From assembly GCA_964648505.1 (NCBI GenBank), contig CAZYMI010000010.1, forward strand, positions 8,833 to 72,832: a DNA stretch of 64,000 nt. The letters are read 5' to 3'. This document shows, one piece after another, positions 1-7,256 of the stretch. Every line of letters begins with the position of its first letter. Within the stretch, counting starts at the first letter, position 1. The DNA comes from CAZYMI01 sp964648505. Its GTDB lineage: Bacteria; Pseudomonadota; Alphaproteobacteria; Micavibrionales; Micavibrionaceae. Position numbers and translations under genes: made by a program. The notes below the pieces were generated by a model. It worked only from the letters and a program-made list of their open reading frames with translations. It did no database searches and was not told the DNA's origin.

Positions 1-752
1 AAAAAGGCGAACGTGAGTCGGGTCGGGCAAAGAAAGAAATGATCGAGGCAAACTTACGCCTTGTGATATCGATTGCAAAAAAATACACCAACCGTGGCTT
101 GCAGTTTTTGGACCTTATTCAGGAAGGTAATATCGGTTTGATGAAAGCGGTTGATAAGTTCGAATATCGCCGTGGTTATAAATTCTCTACATACGCCACA
201 TGGTGGATCAGGCAGGCCATAACACGTTCTATTGCAGATCAGGCGCGTACAATTCGTATTCCTGTTCACATGATTGAAACGATTAACAAGCTTGTGCGCA
301 CAAGCCGTCAGATGATGCATGAAATTGGCCGTGAACCAACGCCAGAAGAATTGGCAGCGCGTTTGCACNNNNNNNNNNCGCTTGATAAAGTGCGCAAGGT
401 TTTAAAAATTGCCAAAGAGCCTGTGTCGCTTGAAACCCCGATTGGTGATGAAGAAGATTCAACATTGGGTGATTTTATCGAAGATAAGAACGCCCTTTTG
501 CCTATTGAGGCGGCCATCCATTCGAATTTGCGTGAAGCGACAACCCGCGTGCTGGCCACGTTGACCCCGCGTGAAGAACGCGTGCTGCGCATGCGCTTTG
601 GTATTGGTATGAATACTGATCATACACTTGAAGAAGTAGGCCAGCAGTTCAACGTGACGCGTGAACGTATCCGCCAGATTGAAGCGAAAGCCTTGCGGAA
701 ACTTAAGCACCCATCACGGTCGCGTAAGCTTAGAAGCTTCTTGGACACTTAA
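1..752 (+). CDS. rpoD: RNA polymerase primary sigma factor RpoD, C-terminal part (5' truncated)
   Basis: This is the housekeeping sigma-70 factor that directs RNA polymerase to -10/-35 promoters. The reading frame is already open at base 3 and continues into the core at the ATG at 39, so the true start lies before the window and that ATG is internal. Region 2 is visible (EANLRLVISIAKKYTNRG, DLIQEGNIGLMKAVDKF, FSTYATWWIRQAI), followed by region 3 and the region 4 helix-turn-helix (TPREERVLRMRFGIG, VTRERIRQIEAKALRKL). It ends with the usual LRSFLD-type tail. A 10-base N run interrupts region 3 without breaking the frame. Upstream context such as dnaG is outside the window. Identity is certain. 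Confidence 0.97.
   Translation, partial: KGERESGRAKKEMIEANLRLVISIAKKYTNRGLQFLDLIQEGNIGLMKAVDKFEYRRGYKFSTYATWWIRQAITRSIADQARTIRIPVHMIETINKLVRTSRQMMHEIGREPTPEELAARLHXXXXLDKVRKVLKIAKEPVSLETPIGDEEDSTLGDFIEDKNALLPIEAAIHSNLREATTRVLATLTPREERVLRMRFGIGMNTDHTLEEVGQQFNVTRERIRQIEAKALRKLKHPSRSRKLRSFLDT
369..378. other. 10-base N run (assembly join) inside rpoD
   Basis: Ten undetermined bases lie in sigma region 3. They leave four unknown codons between ...AARLH and LDKVRKV. RpoD relatives usually have two residues there (Met-Pro). The last, partly known codon reads NCG, which fits CCG (Pro). The true number of missing bases is therefore probably about four, and ten is a placeholder. The length estimate is inference from family alignment by eye. 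Confidence 0.8.
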
Positions 753-780
753 ACCTAACTTCGGGGATACAAAACTCTCT

Positions 781-812
781 GGGGACACAAAAAACGAAGC
801 TTTTGTGTCCCC
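781..812 (-). repeat. Palindromic repeat copy A (REP-like hairpin)
   Basis: Perfect 12-bp inverted arms, GGGGACACAAAA (781-792) and TTTTGTGTCCCC (801-812), enclose an 8-base loop, AACGAAGC. The reverse complement of this loop, GCTTCGTT, is the loop of copy G near 62.66 kb, so A is the same element in the opposite orientation. A partial arm (GGGGATACAAAA, 763-774) lies just before it. The hairpin stands about 30 bases after the rpoD stop and could also help end rpoD transcription. Confidence 0.85.
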
Positions 813-823
813 GATTTTACTGT

Positions 824-855
824 GGGGACAGGAAAAGCGTAGCCTTCGTGTCCCC
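824..855 (-). repeat. Palindromic repeat copy B (GAAGG subtype, reverse orientation)
   Basis: Outer arms GGGGACA (824-830) and TGTCCCC (849-855) enclose a GC-richer interior containing AGCCTTCG. Read on the minus strand it starts GGGGACACGAAGGCTACG, the same opening as copy C at 1811. B and C therefore flank the GIY-YIG gene as inverted copies. Confidence 0.8.
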
Positions 856-946
856 TGCATATCACCTAAAACACTGATTTTGTTATGTATATTTTAATAG
901 ATTTTTTTGATTAATTATATTATTATACATAAAAATTAGGATTTTT

Positions 947-1798
947 ATGGGATACGTATATCTTCTACAACACAAATCAGAACCAAGGTTTAAAATTGGA
1001 AAAGCTGACAATTTGCGTGTCCGCGCCAATGCGCTGGGCGGCGCAGACAGCTTTGACTTTGAGAGATCTGTAGCCTTTAAAACAGCCCGCGCTCCAAATC
1101 TCGAACGTGCCTTGCATCATATTTTTGCAGAGGCTCGGCTAAGTCTTGATACAAAACAAGACGGGTATACCGAATGGTTTGACAATTCAATTTTAAATGA
1201 TGTTGTAAAATTTGTACAATCTCAAACAGATGTTTTAGGCGTTGATGAAATTGAAACCTCTCTTTCTCGATATTTTACAAATGTTCGTGGCGTAACAGGA
1301 AGTACAGAATCTTTTATTTTAATAGATATATCAAACCAAATAGATTTATATTTTTCTGCTCTTGAACACTACTTGAGAACTGGCCAAATCGTTGGGCGCA
1401 CAAAGTTAGAAGGTGATGAAGGTTTTTTATATTTTGTAGATAAAGGCATTCCTTTACTAATAGAAACAATGCCACAAGGTACCTCTGTTATTAGTGATGT
1501 GGATATTACTCTTTATAAAATTGGGCAATTCTATGTTCGAAGCGTAGATAAAAAGCAAAGCGTAAGCGCACAATTACACGGAAATTCCAGGTCCACTAAA
1601 ATAGGCTTCGATCAAGTGGGTGCTATCACATACCAGATTCCTAATATTTCACAAATTTTTTCATACGGTGTTTGCCGTTGTTCTTATTTGGAGCAATTCG
1701 CAAGAATTTCTGAATTTTACTCCGCAAGAATTCCTTTGATTAAGAAGGAAGTTGTATTAAAGGCTTCTGAAGCCAAACCAAGCTTTGAAATGGTGTAA
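947..1798 (+). CDS. GIY-YIG (T5orf172/MUG113-like) domain protein
   Basis: This is a 283-aa accessory protein. The N-terminus carries the two short strands of the GIY-YIG fold in the T5orf172/MUG113 form: YVYLL at residues 3-7 and FKIGKA at 15-20, with Arg24/Arg26 following. Then come LERALHHIFAEARL and EWFD, which match the helix and the E-W-F end of that subfamily. Residues from about 100 on are not recognised. The family is nuclease-like; activity here is inferred only. AGG at 938-940 gives a plausible ribosome site for the ATG. The gene is visibly AT-richer than its neighbours, stands alone between two sigma-factor genes, and is bracketed by inverted palindromic repeats, all of which suggest acquisition. 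Confidence 0.75.
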   Translation: MGYVYLLQHKSEPRFKIGKADNLRVRANALGGADSFDFERSVAFKTARAPNLERALHHIFAEARLSLDTKQDGYTEWFDNSILNDVVKFVQSQTDVLGVDEIETSLSRYFTNVRGVTGSTESFILIDISNQIDLYFSALEHYLRTGQIVGRTKLEGDEGFLYFVDKGIPLLIETMPQGTSVISDVDITLYKIGQFYVRSVDKKQSVSAQLHGNSRSTKIGFDQVGAITYQIPNISQIFSYGVCRCSYLEQFARISEFYSARIPLIKKEVVLKASEAKPSFEMV

Positions 1799-1810
1799 AT
1801 CTTTTTTTGG

Positions 1811-1850
1811 GGGGACACGAAGGCCTACTGCGCAGTCTTTTCATGTCCCC
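1811..1850 (+). repeat. Palindromic repeat copy C (GAAGG subtype)
   Basis: Arms GGGGACACGAA (1811-1821) and TTCATGTCCCC (1840-1850) pair with one G-T position. The interior holds a perfect 10-bp palindrome, ACTGCGCAGT (1826-1835). It begins 12 bases after the stop of the GIY-YIG gene. Confidence 0.85.
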
Positions 1851-1871
1851 GAGTGTGATTTAGGCAAGAAA

Positions 1872-1904
1872 AAACCCGAACAGGAGGGGGGTCCGTTCGG
1901 GTTT
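1872..1904 (-). terminator. Intrinsic terminator downstream of rpoH
   Basis: Perfect 10-bp arms AAACCCGAAC (1872-1881) and GTTCGGGTTT (1895-1904) surround a 13-base loop. Read on the minus strand the stem is followed by TTTTTTCTTG, the usual U-tract. It therefore fits termination of the rpoH transcript, about 110 bases after its stop. The plus-strand side has no comparable T-tract. Confidence 0.8.
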
Positions 1905-1963
1905 AAATTCTACCGTGTTCATACATACCGGCAGAAAATTATTTTAGTGCTTTTGTCTTTTTA

Positions 1964-2002
1964 GGAACACGAAGGCCTGCTACACAGCCTTTTCATGTCG
2001 CC
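1964..2002 (+). repeat. Palindromic repeat copy D (degenerate, GAAGG subtype)
   Basis: It shares ACACGAAGGCCT, a short variable middle, and CAGCCTTTTCATGTC with copy C. The left outer arm is damaged (GGAACAC in place of GGGGACAC) and the right arm reads GTCGCC. It ends 12 bases from the rpoH stop codon. Confidence 0.7.
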
Positions 2003-2014
2003 GATCTGTAAAAG

Positions 2015-2914
2015 CTATCGCCAAAAAGTCGCTTCGCCCATCACATCAAGCGGGTTTTCAATTTTGCGTGTCAGCGTATCTTTTAATTTATCCATGGCGC
2101 GTTTTTCAAGTTGGCGTACCCGTTCTTTGCTAACACCCAAAGATTTTCCAAGATCTTCAAGTGTCACAGATTCATGCTTTAAGTGTCTCGCTTTGATGAT
2201 TTGTTGTTCGCGGCCAGAAAGTTCGGCCAAGGCTTCTGCCAGCCATTTAGATCTGGTTTCAGAATCACGTAAGCCAATCACAACATCTTCCGGGTTCGGC
2301 CGATCGTCAGCTAAAAGCGATATATGTTCGTCTTCTCCATCTAATGAAAGGGTGGCGTTTAAAGACTGGTCGCCCGATGACATGCGCTGTTCCATTTCGG
2401 TTACATCTTTAATGGATACATCAAGCTGCTTGGCAATTTCAGCACGCCCTGCATCAGATAGGCCTTCGTGGTTTTGCTTGCCTTCAATTTGGGCCCGCAG
2501 GCGACGGAAATTGAAAAACAAAGATTTTTGTGCAGCAGTCGTTCCCGTTCTGACAATCGACCAGTTACGCAAGACATAGTCTTGAAGGCAAGATTTGATC
2601 CACCAGCTTGCATAGGTTGAAAACCTGAAGTCGCGGTCGGGGTCAAATTTTGAAGCAGCATGCATCAGGCCAATGTTACCTTCCTGGATCAGGTCTCCCA
2701 TCGGCAGGCCGTAATGCTTGAATTTTGAAGCGGCGGCAACAACCAGCCTTGTGTAAGATCGGATCAGTTCATGCAAAGCCTTTTCATCGCTGTGATCGCG
2801 CCATTTGCGGGCCAAATCCAGCTCATGGTCTTTTTTTAACAAAGGTTCAGCCATAGATGACCTGATATAGGCCATATTTGATCGCTGCGTGTTCTGGTCG
2901 TCCATATGGGCCAT
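2015..2914 (-). CDS. rpoH: RNA polymerase heat-shock sigma factor RpoH (sigma-32)
   Basis: This alternative sigma factor directs transcription of chaperone and protease genes. The protein has 299 aa. Region 2 includes GLPMGDLIQEGNIGLMHAA and FRFSTYASWWIKSCLQDYVL. The RpoH box, which separates sigma-32 from other group members, is present at about residues 129-141 (QKSLFFNFRRLRA). Region 4 ends with SLGVSKERVRQLEKRAMDKL. A strong AGGAGGG ribosome site 5 bases before the ATG fixes the start. Alphaproteobacteria often carry more than one RpoH, so paralogues elsewhere are possible. An intrinsic terminator lies downstream at 1872-1904. Confidence 0.96.
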   Translation of the reverse strand: MAHMDDQNTQRSNMAYIRSSMAEPLLKKDHELDLARKWRDHSDEKALHELIRSYTRLVVAAASKFKHYGLPMGDLIQEGNIGLMHAASKFDPDRDFRFSTYASWWIKSCLQDYVLRNWSIVRTGTTAAQKSLFFNFRRLRAQIEGKQNHEGLSDAGRAEIAKQLDVSIKDVTEMEQRMSSGDQSLNATLSLDGEDEHISLLADDRPNPEDVVIGLRDSETRSKWLAEALAELSGREQQIIKARHLKHESVTLEDLGKSLGVSKERVRQLEKRAMDKLKDTLTRKIENPLDVMGEATFWR

Positions 2915-3005
2915 AAGACCCTCCTTTTTCAGATGACACTATTAGTACGCATGAAGTCTTGATTCGGATGCAATCAAACCGCAAAAATCTATTTTCCCGA
3001 ATAAA

Positions 3006-3035
3006 AAGCCCCTCTGGCATTTACCAAAGGGGCTT
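3006..3035 (-). terminator. Intrinsic terminator downstream of the CarD gene
   Basis: Arms AAGCCCCT (3006-3013) and AGGGGCTT (3028-3035), extended by an inner TGG/CCA pairing, are followed on the minus strand by TTTTTAT. It begins about 35 bases past the stop of the carD-like gene and before the rpoH leader. Confidence 0.85.
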
Positions 3036-3069
3036 AAGAAGGAGTTTTAGGCTTTGTTAACGTATTGTA

Positions 3070-4002
3070 TTAGGCGGCTTTCTTTTCCTTAACGCCCATC
3101 AGATCTTCAATCTGGGCTGTCGCCTGAATTTCGGTAATTTTATTAACAGCTGCCACTTCCCGGGCCAGACGCTCAAGCGCTGACTGGTAAATTTGACGTT
3201 CGCTGTAAGATTGTTCCGAATCATCGTTGGAACGCTTCAGGTCGCGCAAAACTTCAGCAATCGCCATTGGGTCGCCGGAATTGATCTTCATTTCGTATTC
3301 TTGCGCGCGGCGTGACCACATAACGCGGCGTATACGGGCGCGTCCTTTAAGGGTCTTAAGCGCATCCTTCAGACGGTCGGTGGTAACAAGCTTACGCAAA
3401 CCCGATGCCTGCGCTTTAATAACCGGCACTTTTAGGCGCATACGGTCTTTCTCAAAAACGATTGAGAACAGAGCCACTTCCATGCCGCCGATTTTTGTTG
3501 TCTCAAGACCTGTGATCTGGCCAACACCATGGGCTGGATACACAACATGATCGCCTACTTTAAAATCAATCGGCTTATCTGTCATAGGCACAACTGGGCG
3601 AGCAAACATTGGTTGGTAAGGTTTGCGTGCAACTATTTGATTATTAGTATCTTTATTGTTGTTGGCAGGCATGGGAGCCGCCACCATTTTAGGCGCTTCA
3701 GCCTGTGGCTGTGCTGTTACAACAGGCTTCACCATTTTAACAGCCGTAACAACAGGCTTCGTGGTAACGGGCTTTGTTACAGCGGATGGCTTTGCCACCA
3801 CAGCCTTTAAGGCTGAAATTTTCATGGCTGGCTTAACGGGCACTTTAACTTGGGACTTTGCCGGAGCCTTTGCCTGTGCTTTTGATTGGGTTTTTACTGC
3901 AGGTTTTGTCATTTTCTTGGTAGTCTTTAAATTCTTAACAGGGGCCTTTACCTTTGATTTAACTTGAACATTTTTGACAACCTTTTTTGCTTTCTGAGCC
4001 AT
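3070..4002 (-). CDS. CarD-family transcriptional regulator with long basic N-terminal tail
   Basis: CarD/CdnL proteins bind the RNA polymerase beta subunit and stabilise open promoter complexes. The conserved part covers about residues 146-305: DFKVGDHVVYPAHGVGQI, then IVFEKDRMRLKVPV and the helical end RRAQEYEMKINSGDPMAIAE. Ahead of it lie about 130 residues made almost only of Lys, Ala, Pro, Val and Thr (AKAPAKSQVKVPVKPAMK and similar), resembling eukaryotic histone H1 or bacterial H1-like tails. Usual alphaproteobacterial CarD proteins have about 170 aa and lack this. AAGGAA precedes the ATG. The gene is monocistronic, with its own terminator at 3006-3035. Confidence 0.92.
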   Translation of the reverse strand: MAQKAKKVVKNVQVKSKVKAPVKNLKTTKKMTKPAVKTQSKAQAKAPAKSQVKVPVKPAMKISALKAVVAKPSAVTKPVTTKPVVTAVKMVKPVVTAQPQAEAPKMVAAPMPANNNKDTNNQIVARKPYQPMFARPVVPMTDKPIDFKVGDHVVYPAHGVGQITGLETTKIGGMEVALFSIVFEKDRMRLKVPVIKAQASGLRKLVTTDRLKDALKTLKGRARIRRVMWSRRAQEYEMKINSGDPMAIAEVLRDLKRSNDDSEQSYSERQIYQSALERLAREVAAVNKITEIQATAQIEDLMGVKEKKAA

Positions 4003-4369
4003 ATTTTATTCCTTTTTGCTAATTTTAAAGTGTAAATCGCCCTGCCAACCGTTTGATACTTAAAGAAAATATCACGCGGAAGGAAACAAATCTCAACCAT
4101 TGAAGGAATCAGGTATCTAAGCTAACCTATTGATAAGATTAGCGTGACGCCCTGCATCTCAAAGATCAGAAACCGTTTCTCGATTGGCTGTTAATATAAT
4201 CTAAAAATTGGTTAATTTCAAGTTTTTTGGAAAGAATCTTTATTAAATATGTAAATAAATAATTATTAACACATTAAGCGAATTTTTTTATAGAGATTGA
4301 CATTATGAAAATGATTTGTTAACTTAACTAAGTTTTTATGGTAATAAATATCGCAGAGGTAATTTAAAA
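4003..4369. other. AT-rich divergent intergenic region
   Basis: This 367-base gap separates the carD-like gene (minus) from the gene at 4370 (plus). It must hold the promoters of both. No open frame with a ribosome site, no long hairpin and no repeat copy was seen. The right half is strongly AT-rich and contains a good sigma-70-type promoter at 4297-4325. Confidence 0.7.
4297..4325 (+). promoter_or_regulatory. Candidate sigma-70 promoter for the gene at 4370
   Basis: TTGACA (4297-4302) is separated by exactly 17 bases from TAACTT (4320-4325). Transcription would start around 4332, giving a leader of roughly 38 bases before the ATG at 4370. The match to the consensus is seen directly; activity is inferred. 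Confidence 0.55.
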
Positions 4370-4975
4370 ATGATACAAAAGCCAATGGCCGCGCTAGACG
4401 TTTTTCGTATGATAACCAGGCCGCAAGTAACGTCGGAGGGTTTAACGGAGTTCGCGGCTATTCTGGAAGATGAAGCCAGCGCAAGGTCACTTTTTGAAAC
4501 CCATACAATAGAGAGCACTCAAGATTTTTTAGAGGCGTTATTTTGGACTAAGGGCGATCATGCACGTCGCTTATTTGTTCAAGCACTGTGTGTCCCTTGT
4601 GCGTTGTGGTCTTTAATAGAAAATCAAAAAAGTGATAAAGACAAAAGAGGCCTTATTGAAAAACTAGATGCGCTTAAAGGCGATCAGCTTACAGCAGTTC
4701 TTTCTGTGGATCACACGCTCTCAAGATTTATATATAATAATTTTGGGCCTTGGGTTATTACCAAAATAGACTTATTAAGCCCTGATCAGGTTTCAAGGAT
4801 TATAAATGCCGAGGGTGCCACTGAAGCCCTTTGCACAAGAAATCATCATAGATGGCTTCTTTCCAAGCAGGCTGAGGGCGTAGATGTAAGATTCCCTGAG
4901 CATGAAAAGTCTTATCTTGATGCTTTGTTGCCACCTCCACCAAGAGGATTAGGGGCGCAACCTAGCGCAGCCTAA
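4370..4975 (+). CDS. Hypothetical protein, 201 aa
   Basis: I do not recognise this protein. It is predicted soluble and mostly helical, with no signal peptide or membrane segment. It has a Trp- and Cys-containing core (EALFWTKGDHARRLFVQALC, then VPCALWSLIENQ) and a proline-rich end (LLPPPPRG). A weak AGAGG lies upstream of the ATG, with a good promoter about 45 bases further up. It is monocistronic and converges on the ferredoxin gene, sharing bases of the two stop codons (4972-4975). Codon use is AT-rich like the surrounding gap. No function can be offered. Confidence 0.7.
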   Translation: MIQKPMAALDVFRMITRPQVTSEGLTEFAAILEDEASARSLFETHTIESTQDFLEALFWTKGDHARRLFVQALCVPCALWSLIENQKSDKDKRGLIEKLDALKGDQLTAVLSVDHTLSRFIYNNFGPWVITKIDLLSPDQVSRIINAEGATEALCTRNHHRWLLSKQAEGVDVRFPEHEKSYLDALLPPPPRGLGAQPSAA

Positions 4976-5310
4976 TCCCCGTCACCTGGTTTTTCTGAAA
5001 ACAGGCGGGGATATTTATCGGGCATGTTCTTATAATCATCGGCGTCTACGGGCGCAGGTTTTTTGCGGGTGATGTTAGGCCATAGACTCGCATATTTGCG
5101 GTTCATTTCCACAAAGGCGGGGCCTTTGGGGTCAAGATCTGGTTTAATGGCGTCTATGGGGCACTCAGGCTCGCACACACCGCAATCAATACACTCATCA
5201 GGGTGAATGACCAGCATATTCTCCCCCTCATAAAAACAATCCACAGGGCACACCTCCACACAGTCGGTGAGCTTGCATTTAATACATACATCCGTCACAA
5301 CAAAAGTCAT
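4972..5310 (-). CDS. fdxA: 7Fe ferredoxin (FdxA type)
   Basis: This is a small soluble electron carrier with one [3Fe-4S] and one [4Fe-4S] cluster. From the ATG at 5310 the protein has 112 aa, the family length, and begins MTFVVTDVCIKC. The cysteines at 9, 17, 21, 25, 40, 43, 46 and 50 match the cluster ligands of Azotobacter-type FdI. An upstream GTG at 5331 would add seven residues without family support, so the ATG is preferred although neither has a clear ribosome site. In many alphaproteobacteria fdxA lies close to a carD gene, as here. The gene is divergent from the DUF6134 gene. Confidence 0.93.
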   Translation of the reverse strand: MTFVVTDVCIKCKLTDCVEVCPVDCFYEGENMLVIHPDECIDCGVCEPECPIDAIKPDLDPKGPAFVEMNRKYASLWPNITRKKPAPVDADDYKNMPDKYPRLFSEKPGDGD

Positions 5311-5386
5311 GCAGGGTTTATGCCATAACACTTTGGCAAAATCTAGCTGCTGTGATCCAAAAGTCAGGCGTCAACGAATAAACTGT

Positions 5387-6043
5387 ATGAAAAATATTAT
5401 AGCTGTTCTGATTATTACTATGTTTGCTATTTCTCCGGCCTTTGCTGCATCAGGCAAGCCGGCAGATGGTAAAATGCTGTTTGAGATATTGCGTGATGGG
5501 AAAGTTGTTGGCACCCACGCCCTTGAGTTCAAAACGCTGACCAAAACAAAAACAGAAGTTGATATCGCTATTAACATGCTTGTGAAGCTGGGGCCAATTC
5601 CGGTGTTTCGGTATGCTCATAAAAACAAAGAAATCTGGGATAAGAACAGGCCAGTAAGTGTAAAAAGTACAACGAATGATGACGGTGAATTATTTGACGT
5701 TTCTGCAAACTGGCGCAGTGGCGTGATGATGGTGAGCGCAAATGGTAAAGAAGATCAGTTTCTTGATTCAAGCATATATCCATCCAGTTATTGGAATCCT
5801 ATCAGCTTAAAAGCGAGTGCATTTTTAAATACCCAGAAGGGGAATGAAATGCCTATTAAGGTCAAGTATTTAGGCATTAAAGATGTGGATACCGCACAAG
5901 GCGCAAGGCCGGCCCGAACATATTTGATTGATGCCTATATCCCCATCACCATCAATTATGACACACGCACACAAGAATGGATTGGCCTGTCATTCAAGGT
6001 CAGGGGATCAAACCTGGTGTATCGTCGTATAGACCCAATTTAA
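5387..6043 (+). CDS. Exported DUF6134-family protein
   Basis: This 218-aa protein has a clear signal peptide (MKNIIAVLIITMFAISPAFA, cleavage after AFA). The mature part reads as a beta-rich domain: FEILRDGKVVGTHALEF near its start and WIGLSFKVRGSNLVYRR at its end, which I associate with DUF6134. The molecular function is unknown. The open frame extends further upstream, but the ATG at 5387 gives the signal peptide and is chosen. It lies 21 bases ahead of the SDR gene and is probably the first gene of the plus-strand run up to 8251. A role with the adjacent lipid-modification genes is inference from position. Confidence 0.72.
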   Translation: MKNIIAVLIITMFAISPAFAASGKPADGKMLFEILRDGKVVGTHALEFKTLTKTKTEVDIAINMLVKLGPIPVFRYAHKNKEIWDKNRPVSVKSTTNDDGELFDVSANWRSGVMMVSANGKEDQFLDSSIYPSSYWNPISLKASAFLNTQKGNEMPIKVKYLGIKDVDTAQGARPARTYLIDAYIPITINYDTRTQEWIGLSFKVRGSNLVYRRIDPI

Positions 6044-6064
6044 AATATAAGGTAGCGTCACGCT

Positions 6065-6826
6065 ATGTCAGAACAGCTTAAAATCGTCTGGATTACGGGC
6101 GCATCAACAGGTATTGGTGCAGCCACAGCCTTAAAAATGGCGCGTGAAGGGTGGCATGTTATTGCATCTGCCCGCTCTGCAGATAAGCTTGCAGCTTTAG
6201 CTGCACAAAATTCAGATAATAGAATAACTGCAATGCCTTGCGATGTGACAGATAAAGCTTCAGTCCATGATGTTGTGGGGGCTATTTTAAAAAGTTACGG
6301 GAAGATTGATTGCGCGATATTGAATGCAGGCACATATATACCAGATCAGATCAGTTCTTTTTCATCCGATATATTTGATAAGCAGGTGGCCTTGAATCTC
6401 TCGGGCACAGCTAAATGCCTTGAAGCGATTATACCTGATATGATCGCCCGAAGATCAGGGCAGATTGTGATTGTTGCATCGGTTGCAGGGTATCGGGGTT
6501 TACCAAAATCAATATCATACGGCGCAACAAAAGCAGCCTTGATTAATATGGCCGAAGCACTTGCGATTGAAACTAAAGATAAGGGCATTAAAGTTCAGTT
6601 GGTTTGCCCCGGGTTTATCAAAACGCCGCTGACAGATAAAAACAGCTTTCCAATGCCCTTTTTAATGGAGGTAGATGCGGCAGCAGCCCGCCTTGTTAAC
6701 GGTATAGGGTCAGACGTGTTTGAAATTGTTTTCCCCAGACGATTTGTCTATATGCTAAAATTTTTACAGCTTTTTCCTCACCGTTTTTATATCTGGCTAA
6801 TTGCAAAGAGCGCGAAGAATGTCTGA
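6065..6826 (+). CDS. Short-chain dehydrogenase/reductase
   Basis: This is a classical SDR of 253 aa and NAD(P)-dependent. The nucleotide-binding motif is TGASTGIG (residues 11-18), NAG appears as LNAGTY, and the catalytic Ser-Tyr-Lys set as VASVAGY...SYGATKAAL. The C-terminal 25 residues are hydrophobic and aromatic (LQLFPHRFYIWLI), which suggests membrane contact and a lipid-like substrate. AAGGTAG lies upstream of the ATG. The stop overlaps the next gene by 8 bases. SDRs of this kind recur beside Cfa-like methyltransferase operons in proteobacteria; the substrate is not known from the sequence. Confidence 0.88.
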   Translation: MSEQLKIVWITGASTGIGAATALKMAREGWHVIASARSADKLAALAAQNSDNRITAMPCDVTDKASVHDVVGAILKSYGKIDCAILNAGTYIPDQISSFSSDIFDKQVALNLSGTAKCLEAIIPDMIARRSGQIVIVASVAGYRGLPKSISYGATKAALINMAEALAIETKDKGIKVQLVCPGFIKTPLTDKNSFPMPFLMEVDAAAARLVNGIGSDVFEIVFPRRFVYMLKFLQLFPHRFYIWLIAKSAKNV

Positions 6827-7256
6827 TATATCGGGTTCATTGAATCAGTATATTTCTTTTTATGAAATGTTAACGCCATCTTCTTTGAAAAATATCAGCG
6901 ATGTTGTTGATCTTGAAATTCACTTCACAGATCCCTTTAATGATTTTCAAGGCATTACACTTTTTTCAAAAATATTTGATGATATGTTTAAGCATGTGCG
7001 CGAACCAAAATTTTTTATTCACGATAAAGCAATATCAGCAGAATCAAATGCGGCCTTTCTGAAATGGACGTTTACAGGGTATTTTTCGGAGAAAAAGTTT
7101 TCTTTTCAAGGGATGTCTGAAGTGTACTTTAACACGCAAGGGAAGGTTATCCGGCATATAGATTATTGGGACAGTGGAAACAATGTCTTTTCAAGAATTC
7201 CAATAGTGAGGTATTTTATTCGCATGATACAATCAAAATTAAAGGTAAAGCTATGA
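6819..7256 (+). CDS. NTF2-like / SnoaL-like protein
   Basis: This 145-aa protein fits the nuclear transport factor 2 fold: an N-terminal helix pair, VDLEIHFTDPFNDFQG, then alternating strands ending with VIRHIDYWDSGNN. That ending is the usual H-x-D-Y-W-D of this group in lipid and stress operons. The chosen ATG at 6819 lies inside the last codons of the SDR gene. The stop overlaps the following gene as ATGA. It is tightly coupled to the SDR and the metallo-hydrolase, so a shared pathway is likely. Binding of a hydrophobic small molecule is the family's common theme and is inferred. Confidence 0.75.
   Translation: MSDISGSLNQYISFYEMLTPSSLKNISDVVDLEIHFTDPFNDFQGITLFSKIFDDMFKHVREPKFFIHDKAISAESNAAFLKWTFTGYFSEKKFSFQGMSEVYFNTQGKVIRHIDYWDSGNNVFSRIPIVRYFIRMIQSKLKVKL

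Noticed and set aside
781..2002. CRISPR-like reading of the repeated palindromes
   Set aside because: Spacing is irregular, copies are in both orientations, a gene lies between them, and no cas genes are present.
1995..2579. Long open frame on the plus strand opposite rpoH
   Set aside because: It lies antisense within rpoH, is Ser/Arg-rich in the way of a shadow frame, and has no ribosome site or family features.
3656..3967. Plus-strand frame with FAGAFACAFDW-like repetition
   Set aside because: It mirrors the Lys/Ala/Pro-rich tail of the CarD gene on the other strand; the repetition is a by-product of that composition.
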